Shown one piece after another: positions 6,855 to 7,155 of a stretch of DNA of 7,155 nucleotides. The position numbers were made by a program, and so were the translations under genes. The notes beneath the pieces were generated by a model. It was not told the origin of the DNA, did no database searches, and was given only the letters and a program-made list of their open reading frames with translations. Each line of letters begins with the position of its first letter. Position 1 is the stretch's first letter. Source of the DNA: Hydrogenothermaceae bacterium (GTDB taxonomy: Bacteria > Aquificota > Aquificia > Aquificales > Hydrogenothermaceae); assembly GCA_012961365.1 (NCBI GenBank), contig DTZN01000177.1, forward strand, positions 1 to 7,155, given 5' to 3'.

Positions 6855-7007
6855 TTATTTTGCTTCTCTATGAAGAGTATGTTTATTACACCATTTGCAA
6901 TACTTTCTAAGCTCTAATCTATCTGGATGTTTTCTTTTATTTTTTGTAGTTGTATAGTTCTTTCTTTTACACTCAGTACAAACGAGAGTTATTATTTCTC
7001 TAGCCAT
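6855..7007 (-). CDS. rpmG: 50S ribosomal protein L33
   Basis: This 50-residue gene encodes the small L33 protein of the large subunit, near the E site. The product starts [20 protein letters not shown] and continues through [16 protein letters not shown] to [13 protein letters not shown]. It has the zinc-binding form of the family: CTEC (C10, C13) and CKWC (C37, C40), rather than the cysteine-free form. The ATG at 7007 follows AGGGAG (7020-7015) at 7 nt. The TAA stop at 6857-6855 is just 2 nt before the 5' end of tRNA-Trp, so the two must share a transcript. The order rpmG, trnW, secE, nusG is common in bacteria. Confidence 0.96.
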   Translation of the reverse strand: MAREIITLVCTECKRKNYTTTKNKRKHPDRLELRKYCKWCNKHTLHREAK

Positions 7008-7031
7008 TTATATTCTCCCTTCTTCTAGTAA

Positions 7032-7155
7032 TTACTCAATAATTTGTGTAACAACACCATCAAAAATACCTAATGCTTCTACGCCGCCATTTTCTTCAAA
7101 GCTTTGTAGGAGCGCTTGCATACCAACACAAATGGCTAAAACGGGTTTGTTGAAA
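7032..7155 (-). pseudogene. hisH: Truncated HisH-like glutamine amidotransferase fragment (5' end outside the window)
   Basis: Forty codons are visible before TAA at 7034-7032, and the reading frame continues beyond the right edge. The translation contains [15 protein letters not shown] and [16 protein letters not shown]. This matches the nucleophile elbow and following strand of HisH, the glutaminase subunit of imidazole glycerol phosphate synthase (histidine biosynthesis). The cysteine of AICVGMQ, codon 7130-7128, is the expected nucleophile. Intact HisH runs roughly 120 residues past this cysteine and supplies the catalytic His and Glu near its C-terminus; here only 31 residues follow. No other frame can carry the rest, because rpmG begins 24 nt later. 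It is therefore broken, or a remnant left by rearrangement. Local G+C is about 39%, a little above its neighbours. Because the 5' part is unseen, an unusual short protein cannot be fully excluded. Confidence 0.7.

Noticed and set aside
7008..7040. Promoter TTGAGT...TATAAA just upstream of rpmG
   Set aside because: The spacing is about 21 nt with a poor -35 match, and the TATAAA overlaps the ribosome-binding site/start region of rpmG.

Overview
This AT-rich window carries a stretch of the conserved ribosomal-protein/RNA-polymerase operon. Every gene I can support lies on the minus strand. In transcription order (right to left) they are: a broken hisH-like fragment, rpmG (L33), tRNA-Trp(CCA), secE, nusG, rplK (L11), rplA (L1), rplJ (L10), rplL (L7/L12) and the first ~1156 codons of rpoB, which runs off the left edge. 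Spacers are short (2 to 43 nt) except for 116 nt between rplL and rpoB. There is no gene-free stretch over 300 bases, no mobile element, no CRISPR array and no credible plus-strand gene.

The organism looks like a thermophilic bacterium of the Aquificota, perhaps close to Sulfurihydrogenibium or Persephonella. This is an inference. The coding DNA is A+T-rich and the proteins are rich in Lys and Glu, while the tRNA stems are strongly G+C. NusG carries a large insert inside its NGN domain, as Aquifex NusG does. RpoB projects to about 1460 residues, as in Aquificota. L10 has a C-terminal helix long enough for a third L12 dimer, a pattern typical of thermophiles. The exact genus cannot be fixed from the sequence alone.

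The genes build and run the expression machinery. L11, L10 and L12 form the GTPase-associated stalk region of the large subunit, L1 forms the opposite stalk, and L33 sits near the E site. NusG binds RNA polymerase, whose beta subunit is RpoB, and can link it to the ribosome. SecE is part of the SecYEG membrane channel. tRNA-Trp must be cut out of the mRNA.

The parts worth a second look are mostly outside standard annotation: (1) a HisH-like glutaminase fragment that stops 31 residues after its nucleophile, directly upstream of rpmG; (2) a 16-bp RNA hairpin between rplL and rpoB whose wobble pairs exist only on the transcribed strand; (3) a set of mutually exclusive inverted repeats joining the end of nusG to the rplK ribosome-binding site; (4) a four-cysteine zinc-ribbon insert near the RpoB N-terminus; and (5) the NusG insert domain. 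The rest is an ordinary, well-conserved housekeeping operon.
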